In this document: positions 1 to 12,232 of the stretch, one piece after another
How the letters are laid out: each line of letters starts with the position of its first letter
Position numbering within the stretch: position 1 is the stretch's first letter
Assembly: GCA_012295275.1 (NCBI GenBank)
Contig: CM022668.1
Coordinates: forward strand, 571,157 to 635,156
DNA from: Chrysomallon squamiferum
Lineage: Eukaryota > Mollusca > Gastropoda > Neomphalida > Peltospiridae
Reading direction: 5' to 3'
DNA length: 64,000 bases
Notes under the pieces: model-generated
Seen by the model: the letters and a program-made list of their open reading frames with translations, nothing else
The model's database searches: none
What the model was told of the DNA's origin: nothing
Made by a program: the position numbers and the translations under genes

Positions 1-97
1 CATGAAATAAAGTTAAACCATCCGAAAGAATGTAAGATATCACCATTTCGGCTGCTTGCAAACAGTTTCAGATTTTCGAATTTTGGATCCTTAACCT

Positions 98-131
<34 letters not shown>

Positions 132-359
132 GACATACACACATATGTTAATTACTCTGTTTAAAGGAGGTTTATTTTTGTTTAATTTAGTTTAGCTCTA
201 AATAATTCTGTTTTATTTATTATTAATAACTAGTTTTACTTCATTTATTTTTTACACTGGTGATGTTTGTTTTGTTTGGGTTTTTTTGTTGTTGTTTTTA
301 TTGTTTTTTTTGTAGTTTTTTCCCATTAAGAGTGATATAACAGCAAGGGAGGAGGGGGG

Positions 360-361
<2 letters not shown>

Positions 362-423
<62 letters not shown>
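362..423 (+). repeat. (GA)n microsatellite
   Basis: About 31 uninterrupted GA units after a G-rich run. The SLSLSL translations over it are artefacts. Confidence 0.98.
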
Positions 424-425
<2 letters not shown>

Positions 426-1202
426 AATAACATCCCTGACTGTAACCAATTAAATAAATAAAGATGAATGAACGAATGAATGAATAAACAAATAAAGTAG
501 AAACAGCGCATGACTAACGATTATTCCACAGTGGAAAAATCTGATCAAACGCATTATTTAAAAAAAAAAAAAAATTCACCAAACGTTTACGTGGGCAAGG
601 TCCGTTATCGGGTTGGAATTACCTCACAGTGACAGTCGTATGGGAATGCTTTCTGGGCATTTGTATTAACGTGACAAATGTTTATTTCTCCTAGGCTGAA
701 AGCAGACATGCAGACAAAACTACGACCTTGGGGACATACTTTCCACAAAAGTTGCCGTTAATTGTGACATTTGGTGGTGCTGTTTTACTTAACGTTGTGT
801 TTACTGGATAATTTTATTTAATATTCTTCTCAAGAGAGTCTGACCACTGTCAGGGAAAACTTATCTTTTGGTTTCTCTCAACTATAAAAATAACATTGAG
901 GACGATGACGACGACGATGATTATTAAAAGGATAGAGTAAATGACCATGCCTCTATAACCTGAGCCGGATTAAAATACCTGTTCATGCCTCTGCACAACT
1001 GCTGCTATGAAGATACATAAATAAAGAAAGAAAGAAAGAAAATGAAGGAAAGAGCAGAAAATTAAAATAAGAAATAATAATAATTAAAAAAAAGAACAGA
1101 ACATTAATATAATAAAGAAAGAAAGAAAAGAAAATAATTTCGGTTAATCTCTTCGGACCCTAAATGCTTTAATTCGACAGTAGCTGTAACCTATATCACT
1201 AC

Positions 1203-1252
<50 letters not shown>

Positions 1253-2055
1253 CTTAATAAATAAATAAATAGATAAATAAATAAATAAATGTTATATGAA
1301 TTTTTCAACATTTCATTAACACTAAAGCTGACAGAACGAATTTTTGTAATATATTTTACTACACGTTCGAGTAATTATAAAGCTAACATTTCCATTAGCA
1401 CAAAGAGCCTCTGTGGGTACAGCTAATATGAGCATTTGTTTATATTGAATTTCCTGGTTTTATCTGTCTTTATGGCAACACTAAATTTTCGTTTTAACGT
1501 AAGCTGCAGTGTGAAAGATGTAAGATGTAATATTTTTGTTGACATTAAACATGGACTTTAATTTACCATATACATAAACTGTTCTTTTTTATTTTATTAA
1601 TAATATCGTTTTATTTTTTTCAATTATTATTATTATTTTTTTTTCATTCTTTATTCTTTTCCTCTTCCTTTTGTAAACATATTCTTTCATTTAAATAGGT
1701 AAGTGTTTGTGTGTATGCGCATGTATATATTTTATATAAACGTGCTGATGTTCGCATGTTTATTTATACAACACACAGTACTGAATTTGAATTTGGTGAG
1801 GCCTCATAATGAAAAAAAAAAAAAAATGTTTTAACATTATTAAATAAAAAAAGGTGAGAGTTGTTGCCTAAATATTTTACTGAATTTTAAGCACCTGTGC
1901 TTTGGGAGACCCTAAGAAGTAGCTTGCTTTGTTTATGTCTAAATATGGCACTTACATGACGATGATGATGATGATTTAATAATGATCATACTATGTGTGT
2001 TTATGTGCGAGCGTCTGTTTTGTATGTTTTTGTATGCATATGTATTAATAATCTA

Positions 2056-2060
<5 letters not shown>

Positions 2061-2137
<77 letters not shown>
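2061..2137 (+). repeat. (GA)n microsatellite
   Basis: GA array broken once (GAAGAG near 2121). Confidence 0.98.
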
Positions 2138-2329
2138 CTCGTGTTTTGAAAACGCTAAGTAATTAAATTGGATAATTCGGTTTTTACACATTTTTATTTA
2201 TATTTAATATATTTTATATTATAAAAGGGCTTACGAAATGAAAAAGATTGTTGGAATTGGGTTTCAAATAAAAATGTTATATAGATGATTATACTTAGAT
2301 GTGTCATTTGTAGAAGACATAATCATTAG

Positions 2330-2660
2330 CCATTCTTCTCGGTGTTCAATATGCACCACCGTGTAAGTGTTCATGACGACAACTTTGATTGAGTACGAAA
2401 TGGACAGTTTAGATCGAGACTAACAAGGTTAGATAGACGCTGACAAGCTTTTATCTGCTGTCAGAGTTGGTATTCAATGGCGCTGTGCTTCTGGGATTCT
2501 GATCTCTGGTCTGTTGTAGGCGAGTGTTTAGGAACGGATTCTCGTTTTGAATGACTGATTCAATTAAATGTCGTATGTCCAGCAATCAGAGGTAATTAAA
2601 TAGCGGTGGAGGACCTCTCAAGACGTCAGAGGTCACGATCGTGAAGTTTCACGTTTTCTT
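2330..2660. promoter_or_regulatory. GC-richer unique island with palindromes
   Basis: The island contrasts with its AT-rich surroundings and has no long open frame. At its right end are GACCTCT (2612-2618) against AGAGGTC (2628-2634) around ACGTC, and CGTGAA (2640-2645) against TTCACG (2648-2653). AGGTCA half sites are present. Possible regulatory element; function not known. Confidence 0.3.
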
Positions 2661-2722
2661 ACTGACGTGACACTTAAGAAAGTGGATGAGCAAGAACCTC
2701 ATTACGTTTGTGTTATTCTTCT

Positions 2723-2723
<1 letters not shown>

Positions 2724-2801
<78 letters not shown>
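2724..2801 (+). repeat. (GA)n microsatellite
   Basis: 78 bp of pure GA. It abuts the island on its left by about 60 bp. Confidence 0.98.
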
Positions 2802-2804
<3 letters not shown>

Positions 2805-4913
2805 TATAATAAATGGAATTCTCACTTTGTCTTTTATGTTTCGAACCCCCAGCAAATGTTATCAGATCTATTCGAATACATCAAAACTGTTTTGTTCGGC
2901 AGTGTAGTATAATACATACATTACATTTAACCGAGTGTTGATTATGACGTCAGGTATGGTTCGTGTCATGACCTTGATTATTCTATTACGAAATATTCAA
3001 ATTGTTTATTTCTTCTGCTTTTATTTTATCGAAACAAATGGAATAATAATGGAAACAATTTTTTCATAAACATTTAAAAATTCAATTAGATTTCAGTTAA
3101 TATTATTTTTAATATAATATTTCAAATATGGAATAGTTACGGTTAAGCAATGAAAAATGAAAAGTATTATGGCTGGAAAGTAGGCTTTGTAACAACTTGA
3201 AGAGAAAAATATAATTCGGCCACCTCGTCTGACTGCGATCGGTTTCTGTCAGTGGTAAAGTGCTTCCACCGAAACTGGTGACAATTTATCTATTGTCTTA
3301 GTAGTGTTGTGCATGTTCATGAGTCAGTCGCGGTTCACTTCATAGCTGGAGTTATTTAGTACATTGTTGAACTATGTTTTAAAAAAAGAAAAAAAAAATT
3401 AGATTTAAACTTTTTGACCAGTTTAAAAAATTAGTCTGTATGAATGTGTTTGTGAATCTGAATGACGTTTTTTGTGTTAAAAAAGGAGAAGATAGTGGAA
3501 TTAAATTAAGCCATTTGTTATTAGTGAGTTTGAAAACATAATTTTTCAAGTGAAATGAAAGTGGGTTGGTATTGCTGGTTGTCAGTTAAATGCACATACA
3601 TCACCATAAAGAGGAAGTAGTAGTAATAATAATAATCAATATCATCATCATCATCATTATTATTACACGAAGAAGAAGAATTCAAATATATACGGACTAT
3701 TATAACTTTTAAATTCAATATTTTATTTTATATTTATCAATTGTATGTCTATTGGTATGTATGTATGTATGTTTGTTTGTTTTATTTAGTACTATGTATG
3801 TATGTGTGTGGATGTATTGCCGATGAACCTTTGTATATGATAAAAACACTTCTCTCTCTGGTACACATACACGTTCATGAACTATTTGCTCGAAACATAT
3901 CATTCACATATATGTGAGATTCAGTTCATGCGCAAGATCTATTTTACTTGATGATGTCATCAAAATGGCAGAAGATAAGCAGTGAGATTGAGAATATTTA
4001 TAATTCAAGAGTATCACACACATTTTTATTCCAGAACAGCTTTGGAATGAATATCAGTTTGTCACGAGACTACAGCGTTAATCAAATAACCAGTTTACTC
4101 GATAGAAAGATAAACACATTTATTTAATAAAACACAGATCTACATAACTTATTCATAAAGTCGAAGCAGTAAAATTATTGTTTGGTAAACTTCAAGTTGA
4201 AAAATTTCATGACATTGTAGTTTTGTTAAATATATTTTTACTAACATCTGTTGACTTTTTTTTTCTCTTCGATAGAACATTACCAAAATGTGGTTTTAAC
4301 TTCGTAGATATTTTAGCAACTCTTAATAGAACAGTGTAGAGATTACATATTTTTAGTTATGCTCGCACTGATAACTTAAACATTGTCTCGTCACAATTTT
4401 ATTTTCGTCCCTTTTTAAAACAAAAAACATTCAGTTACAACAACAAAAAATCAACAAACAAAAAAGTAATAATAAGAAGAAAATAAATAAATAAATATAT
4501 AAACCGAGAGAAATTTACAATATCTGATAAATATTAAAATCAGCTTGATAATCATGCACTGTTTGATTTTAACATTTTAATTAACTTTAGTGATTACAAT
4601 ACGAAAACCGAATCCGTATGGTTTTATGTTTAGATTAATGTAGCAGAAAATAATTTTTTTTTTATGTTTTGTTTTCATGCTAAACAGTAAGGAAATTAAA
4701 TGGGAAATTACAATCTTTAATCTGATTTGTTTCACAATAAAACTTTAATTACTTAAACAAAGATGTTTGTCGACACGTGCTATTTTTATTTATTTATTTT
4801 TTCGAACATTTCAAATTTTTCTTTCCAGAAAAGTCTTTTAAAAACTTTTTCACCAACATTCACCATATCATGCATTACTAAATAATAATAATAACAACAA
4901 CAATAACAACTAC

Positions 4914-4985
<72 letters not shown>

Positions 4986-5507
4986 GAAGTTTAAAACTAC
5001 AAATGGTTTAAAAAAAAAACAACTAATAATAAGACTACTTTCATGGAATCAGAATGATTAGTTAAGCACAGGCCATCATGTGACATAAACTAAATCCATG
5101 TTTAGCGTTTTGCGTTATATCGATAATACTTTGTTGTTGTTGTTTTTTGTTGGTTGTTTTTTTTTTTTTTTTTTCGTTAATGTTAATAACAGAATACTAC
5201 AGAAATTTGCTAAGAAAAGAAAAAAAGAAAGTAAAAAAGAAAGGTTTATATTGTTCTGTTTCTTTCTTTAGAAAGGTATCTAGCGTAGACCAGAGCACTC
5301 TGATGTTTTGAAACAACGCCTTCATTTGAAGACATCTTTTTTACGATATATAAATATAAGCGGTATTGCGACGGCATCACGAATGCGTATTATATAAATT
5401 ATGGCAAAATAATAAATTTTACAACACTAAAACATTGTTAGCATAAATATTTATATTTTAAAAGAAACATGAGTCCATAATTCGATTAATTAATTTTTTC
5501 TTTTGTG
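2802..5507. other. Intergenic DNA, AT-rich
   Basis: No gene seen. Holds ATT/ATC trinucleotide patches (3625-3665), GTAT tetranucleotides (3754-3800), T and A runs, and the TAA array at 4916. A 16-base match on minus to the 5' end of tRNA-Ser lies at 3229-3214 (GACGAGGTGGCCGA). Confidence 0.6.
4916..4986 (+). repeat. (TAA)n microsatellite
   Basis: About 23 TAA units with one TGA-type interruption. Confidence 0.95.
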
Positions 5508-5733
5508 TTTATTAATGTTTTCTTCTAATAATTCTTCTTATTTTTTACAACATTCTTTAGCATTAAAATCCCAAACGAATTAAAAAGGTGACCATGATTT
5601 TTCTTCTGTGTGTTGTTTCTTCATTCAGATAATCTGTGTTCTCCTGTTATATAGATTCCACTTTTCTGATGTTACTCTCCAAAGTTATTGTGGACGAAAT
5701 TTGGATGGTTTATGGTATCCAGTGTTAGAAACT
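5508..5733 (-). other. Allatotropin 3' UTR to nearest poly(A) signal
   Basis: Sequence after the stop at 5734 contains no simple repeat until the minus-strand AATAAA at 5513-5508 (TTTATT on plus). That gives a 3' UTR of about 225-245 nt. In such AT-rich DNA the hexamer is common by chance, so the exact end is uncertain. Confidence 0.45.
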
Positions 5734-5783
5734 TTACTGGTCAGATCGGCCGTAAAGTTCACTGTTACTTATGTATCCGTCAT
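5734..5783 (-). CDS. Allatotropin precursor, last coding exon (completes EF-hand-like loop, stop TAA)
   Basis: Acceptor ATTATTCAG|AT at 5784/5783; the coding part is only 50 nt, ending with TAA at 5736-5734. In phase it gives D91 (split codon), D92-G93-Y94-I95-S96-N97-S98-E99-L100-Y101-G102-R103-S104-D105-Q106. With the previous exon this makes a canonical EF-hand loop, residues 88-99: D at 1, N at 3, D at 5, G at 6, I at 8 and E at 12. This match across an intron is the main proof of the exon. The following helix is cut short after four residues, so it is half an EF-hand pair at best, and calcium binding is unproven. The intron before it is nearly all TAA, TAATG and ATG simple repeat. Confidence 0.85.
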
Positions 5784-6126
5784 CTGAATAATAGTAATAA
5801 TAATAATTGTTATATTGATAATGATACTGATAATGATAGTAATAATAGTAATAAATATAATAGTAATGTAATGTAATGTAATGTAATGATGATGATGATA
5901 AGAATTATATTACAAATTGTCGAAATACTACCAGTTACAATAAAAACGACGGTGATGATAACGATGATGGTTATAATGATAATAATCACAGAATAATAAC
6001 AACAACAACAACAACAATAATAATAATAATAAATTTGATAATAATTGTATTAATGTTTATGATTCATTATTACTGTTATAATCGCTAATTAATCAGATAA
6101 TTTTCTGAAAATTAAACTATACATAC
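5784..6126 (-). repeat. Simple repeats filling the last allatotropin intron
   Basis: Contains TAA/TAG trinucleotides (5789-5865), (TAATG)5 at 5864-5888, ATG repeats to 5900, then CAA/TAA (5998-6033). The splice sites at both ends remain intact although nearly the whole intron is repeat. Confidence 0.85.
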
Positions 6127-6218
6127 CATTGTTGTCAAGCAAAGATTTTACCAAAGCGTAGGCTAAAGATGGATTCTGTACAACCATTTGTGTCATATCT
6201 TCTACAGGGATCTGTCCT
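6127..6218 (-). CDS. Allatotropin precursor, middle C-terminal exon
   Basis: A 92-nt exon with acceptor TTTATTTCAG|A and donor AATG|GTATGT. Read in the phase set by the peptide exon it encodes R60 (last base) to N90 plus one base of codon 91: G-Q-I-P-V-E-D-M, then an amphipathic helix-like run (M68-T69-Q70-M71-V72-V73, P76-S77-L78-A79-Y80-A81-L82-V83-K84-S85-L86-L87) and D88-N89-N90, the start of an EF-hand loop. The frame that is open across the flanking intron is a different one and is meaningless. The sequence is typical of a structured C-terminal propeptide. I infer that it belongs to this gene because phase, strand, spacing and the continuing EF-hand loop all agree. Confidence 0.87.
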
Positions 6219-7041
6219 CTGAAATAAACAAATAATCCAAAATAAAAAACATAAACTGTCAGTGCGTGAAATAACAGAAAATTTCAGGTTGTAAAGTAAA
6301 TATGTCCTTTTGGTAATATACACACTGTTCTGAAATAAAATATTCTTTATTTTATTTTTCTCCTCATTGAAATAATGTTGTATTTCTTTAATAACAAATT
6401 TTGATTAACAAACTTTTCGCTGATAAGTTTACAACAATTTTTTAGTGAAACCGTTTAGTGTAAATATGTGCTAATTAATTCATTGAGGTTTGAAAAGAAT
6501 CTTTTCAGTTATGATATATATCAATGTTCTAAGAGACAAAACGACCAAAACTCAGAACACTTGTGTTAATGCCACTACTAGCAAGTTGCTGTTATCTGAC
6601 ATTTTATTATTGTTTGGAGTTCTCAGTAATTTCATAACAGAACACAAGGACGTCAGCCGCTCATGTTATATATAAACAACAGCAAAATAATATTTAAAAA
6701 ATGTATCATACTTTTTTTATACCAACTTTAAGACACATGGATATTTAAAACTTTTGTTACTGACGCAGAATAAAAAAAAATAAGAATAATAATAATAATT
6801 TAAAAAATAATAATAATTTGATTTCCAAGGTTCAAAACCATTAAGCGGAAACAGACTGTTGAAAACTAAATTATAGTTTAAACCAATGACAAAATTTGGT
6901 GACAACATAATCGAATTCTAAATAAGTTATACATTAATTTTCTGTTTAAATTGCCACTAAATTTTCTGTAAATACAAATACTGGCAATAACTTTAATTGT
7001 GTCATTTATATTATTTTCTTTCTTTATGCTTAATACTTTTT

Positions 7042-7083
<42 letters not shown>

Positions 7084-7619
7084 CTATTTTTTTAATGTTT
7101 CTGTTTATTTATTTATTTTAGTTTTTTAAAGTATTTTTTAATATTAATGTTAATTTTAATTTTTTATTTAATGAAAAAAAGTCCTGTTTTTTTATTCTTT
7201 CTTTGTTCATTTTATGATTTATTTTTTTACTTCCATTTATTGTTTTATTTTTCCTTTCTATTCGTTCGCCATTCTATCTATCTGTCTAACCATCTGTCTC
7301 TCTGGCTATCTGTCTGTTTTCCTACTTACCAAGAATCTACCTGTTTGTCTGGGCGTCAGTCTGTCTATTTATATGTTTCAGAAATATTTAAATGTATATT
7401 TTACACGCATAAAAAAAAACAAAAAAAAAAACAACATATACACACACCTACACCCACACACACCCACACACACACTCACAATGACAACAGAAATAATTCT
7501 CTGGATGGGACTATTTTGTCAGAGCGTGACGCAGTCAGACTGTGGCAGTTAAACGTGCATTTTCCAGCAAACGGCAATGGCATATTCTGTTTTTCCCTTT
7601 AAGACATTTATGCTCAATT

Positions 7620-7960
7620 TTGCTAATCCCAATTCCGCATTTTCGACATTTTCGCCAATCTAGTCATCAGGACAAAGCTGGAGGCCAAACCAGACGATAA
7701 AAGGTAATTTTCTACTCGTATCTGTGAATGTTTGGACCGTTTTTGACTTCATTAGAAAAGCTCTTCAACAAAGTGGCCGCAATTCCAATTTACACCCCAA
7801 AATAAAGTGTTCTTTTTATGAGAAATATTTAGGCAACTGACAGCTTGAGATTGCAATGAAATGCCTCTCCCTGTAATCAGAGGAACAAATTGCATACACA
7901 TGCGGAATATTTTCTTTTGATGTAGTTAATCGAAAGCAGAAAAGGCCCATTTTGGGATAT
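7620..7960. promoter_or_regulatory. Unique island, candidate conserved non-coding element
   Basis: 340 bp free of simple repeats in a repeat-rich intron. It includes TTGCAATGAAATGCC and AAATTGCATACACATG (POU/octamer-like) and CCTGTAATCAG (homeodomain-like). Composition and motif density suggest an enhancer; only comparison with relatives can show constraint. Confidence 0.3.
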
Positions 7961-8555
7961 ATTGAATATCTAATTTTTCTCCTATTCTATTTTTCTTTCC
8001 TCATTATTTCTTTCTTTATTTTATGTTTTAATTTTTGTATTTTTTAAATTTTATTTTTCACTTTATTTTGTTTTTTCCAACCAATCTGTAGTTTTGTTCG
8101 TTCGTCATTCCATTCATCTATTCAGTTTGTCTGTACGTTTGTCGACCTATGGCTGTATATCTATCTCTGTCTCTGTATATCTATGTGCCTATCTGTTCTG
8201 TTTATATACGGGTCTCTCCAGTTCTATGTACTTCTTTTCCTATCGTTCTTTCATTTGTCTAATAAAGTTACAGAGAAAATCGTGTCAACACTCTTATATC
8301 CTAGAGCAATTTTTCACTTACATTAACAAAAGAATAAAGATAATTAAAACTAACAGAATGATAATGCGAATACATATTTTTTAAGTTCCAAACAGACATC
8401 TTGATTATTATCAAAAGTTTTTAGTGAGATATTATATGCATATCTGCAATTGTTAAAGAACAAGATAACCTTTGAAGATTTTGTCTGAATTTAGATAGTC
8501 GAATTAAATTAAATTGCTCGTTACAGAAAGTATTTCATTACACTAAATTATTATT

Positions 8556-8589
<34 letters not shown>

Positions 8590-8944
8590 GTCTACAGTAA
8601 CAGTAGAAATGCTATCATTTAATGTATAAATACACACACATATATATATATACACTAAATAATAAAAATAGTACTGGTATTTCATTATATAGTTGTTGTT
8701 GTTTGTTTTTTGTGTGTTTTAAAAAAACCCCATTATTTTACTAGTAAATATATATATGTAAGTGTATGTGTATGTATACACACAAACACACACATATATA
8801 TGTACATATATATATATATATATATATATTAATAATTTGAGAAACATTTATTTCTGTTGTTGTTTTTAAATATAATAAATCGGGCAATCTGAAGAGCTGA
8901 CTCTTGACATTTATTTATTTTTTGCTTATTTATCTTAAAATCGG

Positions 8945-8948
<4 letters not shown>

Positions 8949-9002
<54 letters not shown>
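8949..9002 (+). repeat. (CA)n microsatellite
   Basis: About 26 CA units. Confidence 0.98.
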
Positions 9003-9003
<1 letters not shown>

Positions 9004-9243
9004 TTTTTCCCCTTATATAATTTTTTTGAAATATTTCTTGCCTTTCTGCCAGTTTGAGATAAAAATGTTGCATTTTGTGATGCAATGTGCATCCCAGTAT
9101 AACTGCACATGAATAAAAATATTTATTTTATTGTTATTGTTGTTTGTTGTTTTTGCATTTACTGTCGTATTTATTAATACAAGTTCATTTCAAAGAAATC
9201 AGTGTATACAGCAATCTCTCTGTTACATTTTAACCACTCATGC

Positions 9244-9245
<2 letters not shown>

Positions 9246-9303
<58 letters not shown>
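9246..9303 (+). repeat. (ATT)n microsatellite
   Basis: About 19 ATT units. Confidence 0.98.
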
Positions 9304-9626
9304 CTGTTTTAAACAACACATTCAAGTAATTAAAAATCTAAATTTTATTTCTCAGATTATATTCTCTTCTTTTTATTTAATAATTACTGCCGACTGGCAA
9401 AATCAATATTACAAGGCGAAGCAATTTGTTAAACATCATTGAAATATTTCTCCAGGGAAAATAGGGATTCGTCGTTTCGGTTAACAATCTGCGTTTTAAA
9501 ATATAGCAGCGGTGATTAGCAAATTAGTGCCTCGGGAAATAATAGACTGGAAACGACAAATCTGTAACACTGAGTGAAGTGAAGAGGGAAGGAAAAACTA
9601 TATGGAGGAAAAGGGGGGAGAGAGAA

Positions 9627-9729
<103 letters not shown>

Positions 9730-10719
9730 CAGTCAGACAGATATATAGATTGATATACAGATAGATAAACATGCATACAGACAAATAGACATATATAAAT
9801 AGATAAACGGATGGATGCATGGATAGATAGATAGATAGAAAGACATAGCTTCAGACAGACAAAAGAGATAGAGAGAAAGTTGAAGAAAATAAAGGGAGAT
9901 AAAAATGTTACAAACAGATAAATAGAAAAATAATTAATAAGATATAATAATCACAAAAGAACACCAGATGGCATTTGTACTGTGTCACCTGATTTTAATT
10001 CACAAAAATAAAGATAATTTGAGGTATCCCGCCGTTAAAGGATCAAATCGCCTCTGGGGAAAGTTGGGTTAGTGAGTTCGGTTTGAGATAAACTGACTGA
10101 TTTATAGTTCTATCATGGTTGACGTAGTACATCTATTAATCACCTTGTTTCTATAGAAATATTTTGAAATTATTTTCATGTTACGTAAATGATTAAATAG
10201 GTTTTCCTGTAATGGAATAATATTATCGTCATTAGCATCATCATCATAATTATCTTCTTCTTCTTCTTCTTCTTATTATTATATTCCCTATCTATATCAA
10301 AGTTTTTTTCTGTATCTATCTCTCCATCCGTCCCTCGACCTCTTTCTGTTTGTTTTTACGGTGTTTTTTTGTTTTTTCTATTTGTCTATTTAGGTAAACA
10401 TGAATGTGGTCTTCCATTAAAGCGAACGTTGAGGAGTTTGCTGAAAAGCCATGCTGTTACAAAGTTAATAAATATGTTTTACTTTGCTGAGTTAAAAAGT
10501 AAAAAAGATAATGTTCTGGTTAAATATTATAATGACAGAAGCAGACAAAACATATTTTAAATTTGAAATCTTCGCGAAAACATGCATTAAACAGAATAAT
10601 ATGTTTGTAGAGTAAATATTAATTAATAATGTACAGTCTGTAGCAATAACAACACAATAAAATTTGGATTGCTCAATAGATGAGGCTATTTCAGATTATT
10701 ATTCAACTATAAATGTAAT

Positions 10720-10745
10720 TATCTCCCTTTGTTATGCGAGATAAT
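10720..10745 (+). promoter_or_regulatory. SOX-POU composite-like motif
   Basis: CTTTGTTATGCGAGAT at 10727-10742 places a SOX site (CTTTGTT) directly beside a POU half site (ATGCGAGAT, two bases from ATGCAAAT), the spacing of the known Sox-Oct composite. TAATTA-type homeodomain sites follow within 40 bp. It lies in an intron of a neuropeptide gene, where neural SOX/POU input would make sense. Prediction only. Confidence 0.35.
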
Positions 10746-11274
10746 TAACTATTCAGACTTGGGCTTAATAATTAATTTAAAGCAATACTCAGACCAACGA
10801 TTCATGCTGATATGAAATCATGAATATTAAAGATATTAAGTATTCTATAAAAAGACAAGTAGAGCAGTATATATTTTATTTAATTTAAAAAATGTAATGG
10901 ATTTTACGAATACAGCAAGTTGTCACGACAACTTAATGTTTAAAAATCAGGAGCAGCCAGTCAGTGACCTCGCAGACATTACGTCACGTTTTGTCACAAG
11001 CGGAATGGTAATAAATAGCAAATATTGAAGAAAAGTAAGTACAGCAGTATCGGTTTTATAGGAATTCGTTAATTATATTATATTTTATTTTATTTATTTA
11101 TAATGTTTAAATAATGTAATTATATATATGACCATTAATAGCTATTCGCAGTCACAACCAGGTGTAGTAAAATAATAATAATATTAATGATGATGAATAC
11201 AACAGTAACTACAATAATAGCAACATGAACAATAGCAAATATTAGCAGTGAAAGAATGATAGTATTAGTATTAG

Positions 11275-11277
11275 TAA

Positions 11278-11317
<40 letters not shown>
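11275..11317 (+). repeat. (AGT)n microsatellite
   Basis: Uninterrupted AGT units within a longer AGT/AAT-rich patch (11170-11480). Confidence 0.95.
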
Positions 11318-11318
<1 letters not shown>

Positions 11319-11859
11319 ATAATACTAGTACTAGTAGCAGTATAGCAGCAGAGATATAAAGAATATTAGTAATAGAGGTGATTCGTAGTAATAATTGACA
11401 ATATTATTGATAGAAATAGAGGTGATGTAGTGGTAGTAGTTAGTAGTCATAGAAATAATCTTGAAGTAGTAATATGGATACTATGATAATGGTGATGATA
11501 AAAGTTGATAAAGTTAAGAATCCTAACACCCCACCTGAAAATGTTCTTCGAGTACTTGAAACCTCGTTAATCTCTCTTTATTTGTCTGTCTGTTTTCTGA
11601 TTTTATCTCTTTCTTTCCCTCTGTTTATACTTCGATTTATTAAACCAGTTCATATGTATGTCCATCTTTTTCATTAACAAATGTATTACCATACATCAAT
11701 CTCTGCCACATCTTAATAATACTGAAGCACTGAATCGTAATTTATTACATCATAAACCTAAAATGTGCCTCTTTTTCTGGCTCTTGCTCCTGGCTGTAGA
11801 TCACACGTCCATACAGACACTCGTTCTCTCGCCAGTTGTTTCAGACAAACAAAAATCCT

Positions 11860-12060
11860 GGAATCATATTTGATTAATCGCTGGATGTTCGGAGGTCTCC
11901 CAAGTTCTTTTCACGCGGGCTATGATAAATTAATTCATCGCCAAGTTTACCGCCATGTATTTATATTCGGCTGCGGAGGGTAAATATGGCGGTCAATAAA
12001 AAGCGCGGGAAACCATCACGTCTGTTTCGTTGTTCGTACCATTAATGGAGAGGAGAGAAA
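11860..12060. promoter_or_regulatory. Unique island with hairpin
   Basis: GC-richer, repeat-free. CCGCCATGTATTTA (11950-11963) pairs with TAAATATGGCGG (11981-11992) with a one-base bulge and a 17-base loop. A TAAATTAATTCAT homeodomain-like site lies just left. Candidate regulatory element. Confidence 0.3.
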
Positions 12061-12199
12061 AGAGGTAATAAAACACACTGAGGATAGAACACACTGGTTC
12101 AGACAAGACAAACTGGCCATGAATAAAAGGCGAATGCTAAAACACGGATGTTTTAACTTATAGGTTTTCTTCGAAATTAAATGAAACGAAAGGTTCATA

Positions 12200-12232
<33 letters not shown>

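Larger units (their letters stand above)
1..2330. other. Intergenic DNA downstream of allatotropin, simple repeats
   Basis: AT-rich. Holds CA then TA (98-131), GA (362-423), GAAA-like runs (1023-1041 and 1114-1130), T40 (1207-1246), AAAT (1257-1289), GATGAT (1960-1975) and GA (2061-2137). About 600-800 is a less AT-rich unique stretch without a convincing open frame. No gene seen. Confidence 0.7.

Noticed and set aside
252-511. Open frames encoding SLSLSL runs
   Set aside because: Translations of a pure GA/CT dinucleotide array; the same applies to the frames at 2667, 9516, 16010, 17257, 20711, 31675, 50559, 59137 and 60126.
3235-3320. TCAGTGGTAAAGTGCTT as a tRNA D-arm
   Set aside because: No matching anticodon arm, T-arm or acceptor stem.
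6135-6323. 62-residue minus frame reading ...RTDPCRRYDTNGCTES...
   Set aside because: Overlaps a real exon, but in the wrong frame; the splice phase from the peptide exon selects the frame G-Q-I-P-V-E-D instead.
10369-10560. 63-residue plus frame after a long T-rich tract and TTTAG
   Set aside because: Acceptor-like start, but no recognisable protein, and it lies in the intron of the opposite-strand gene; insufficient support.
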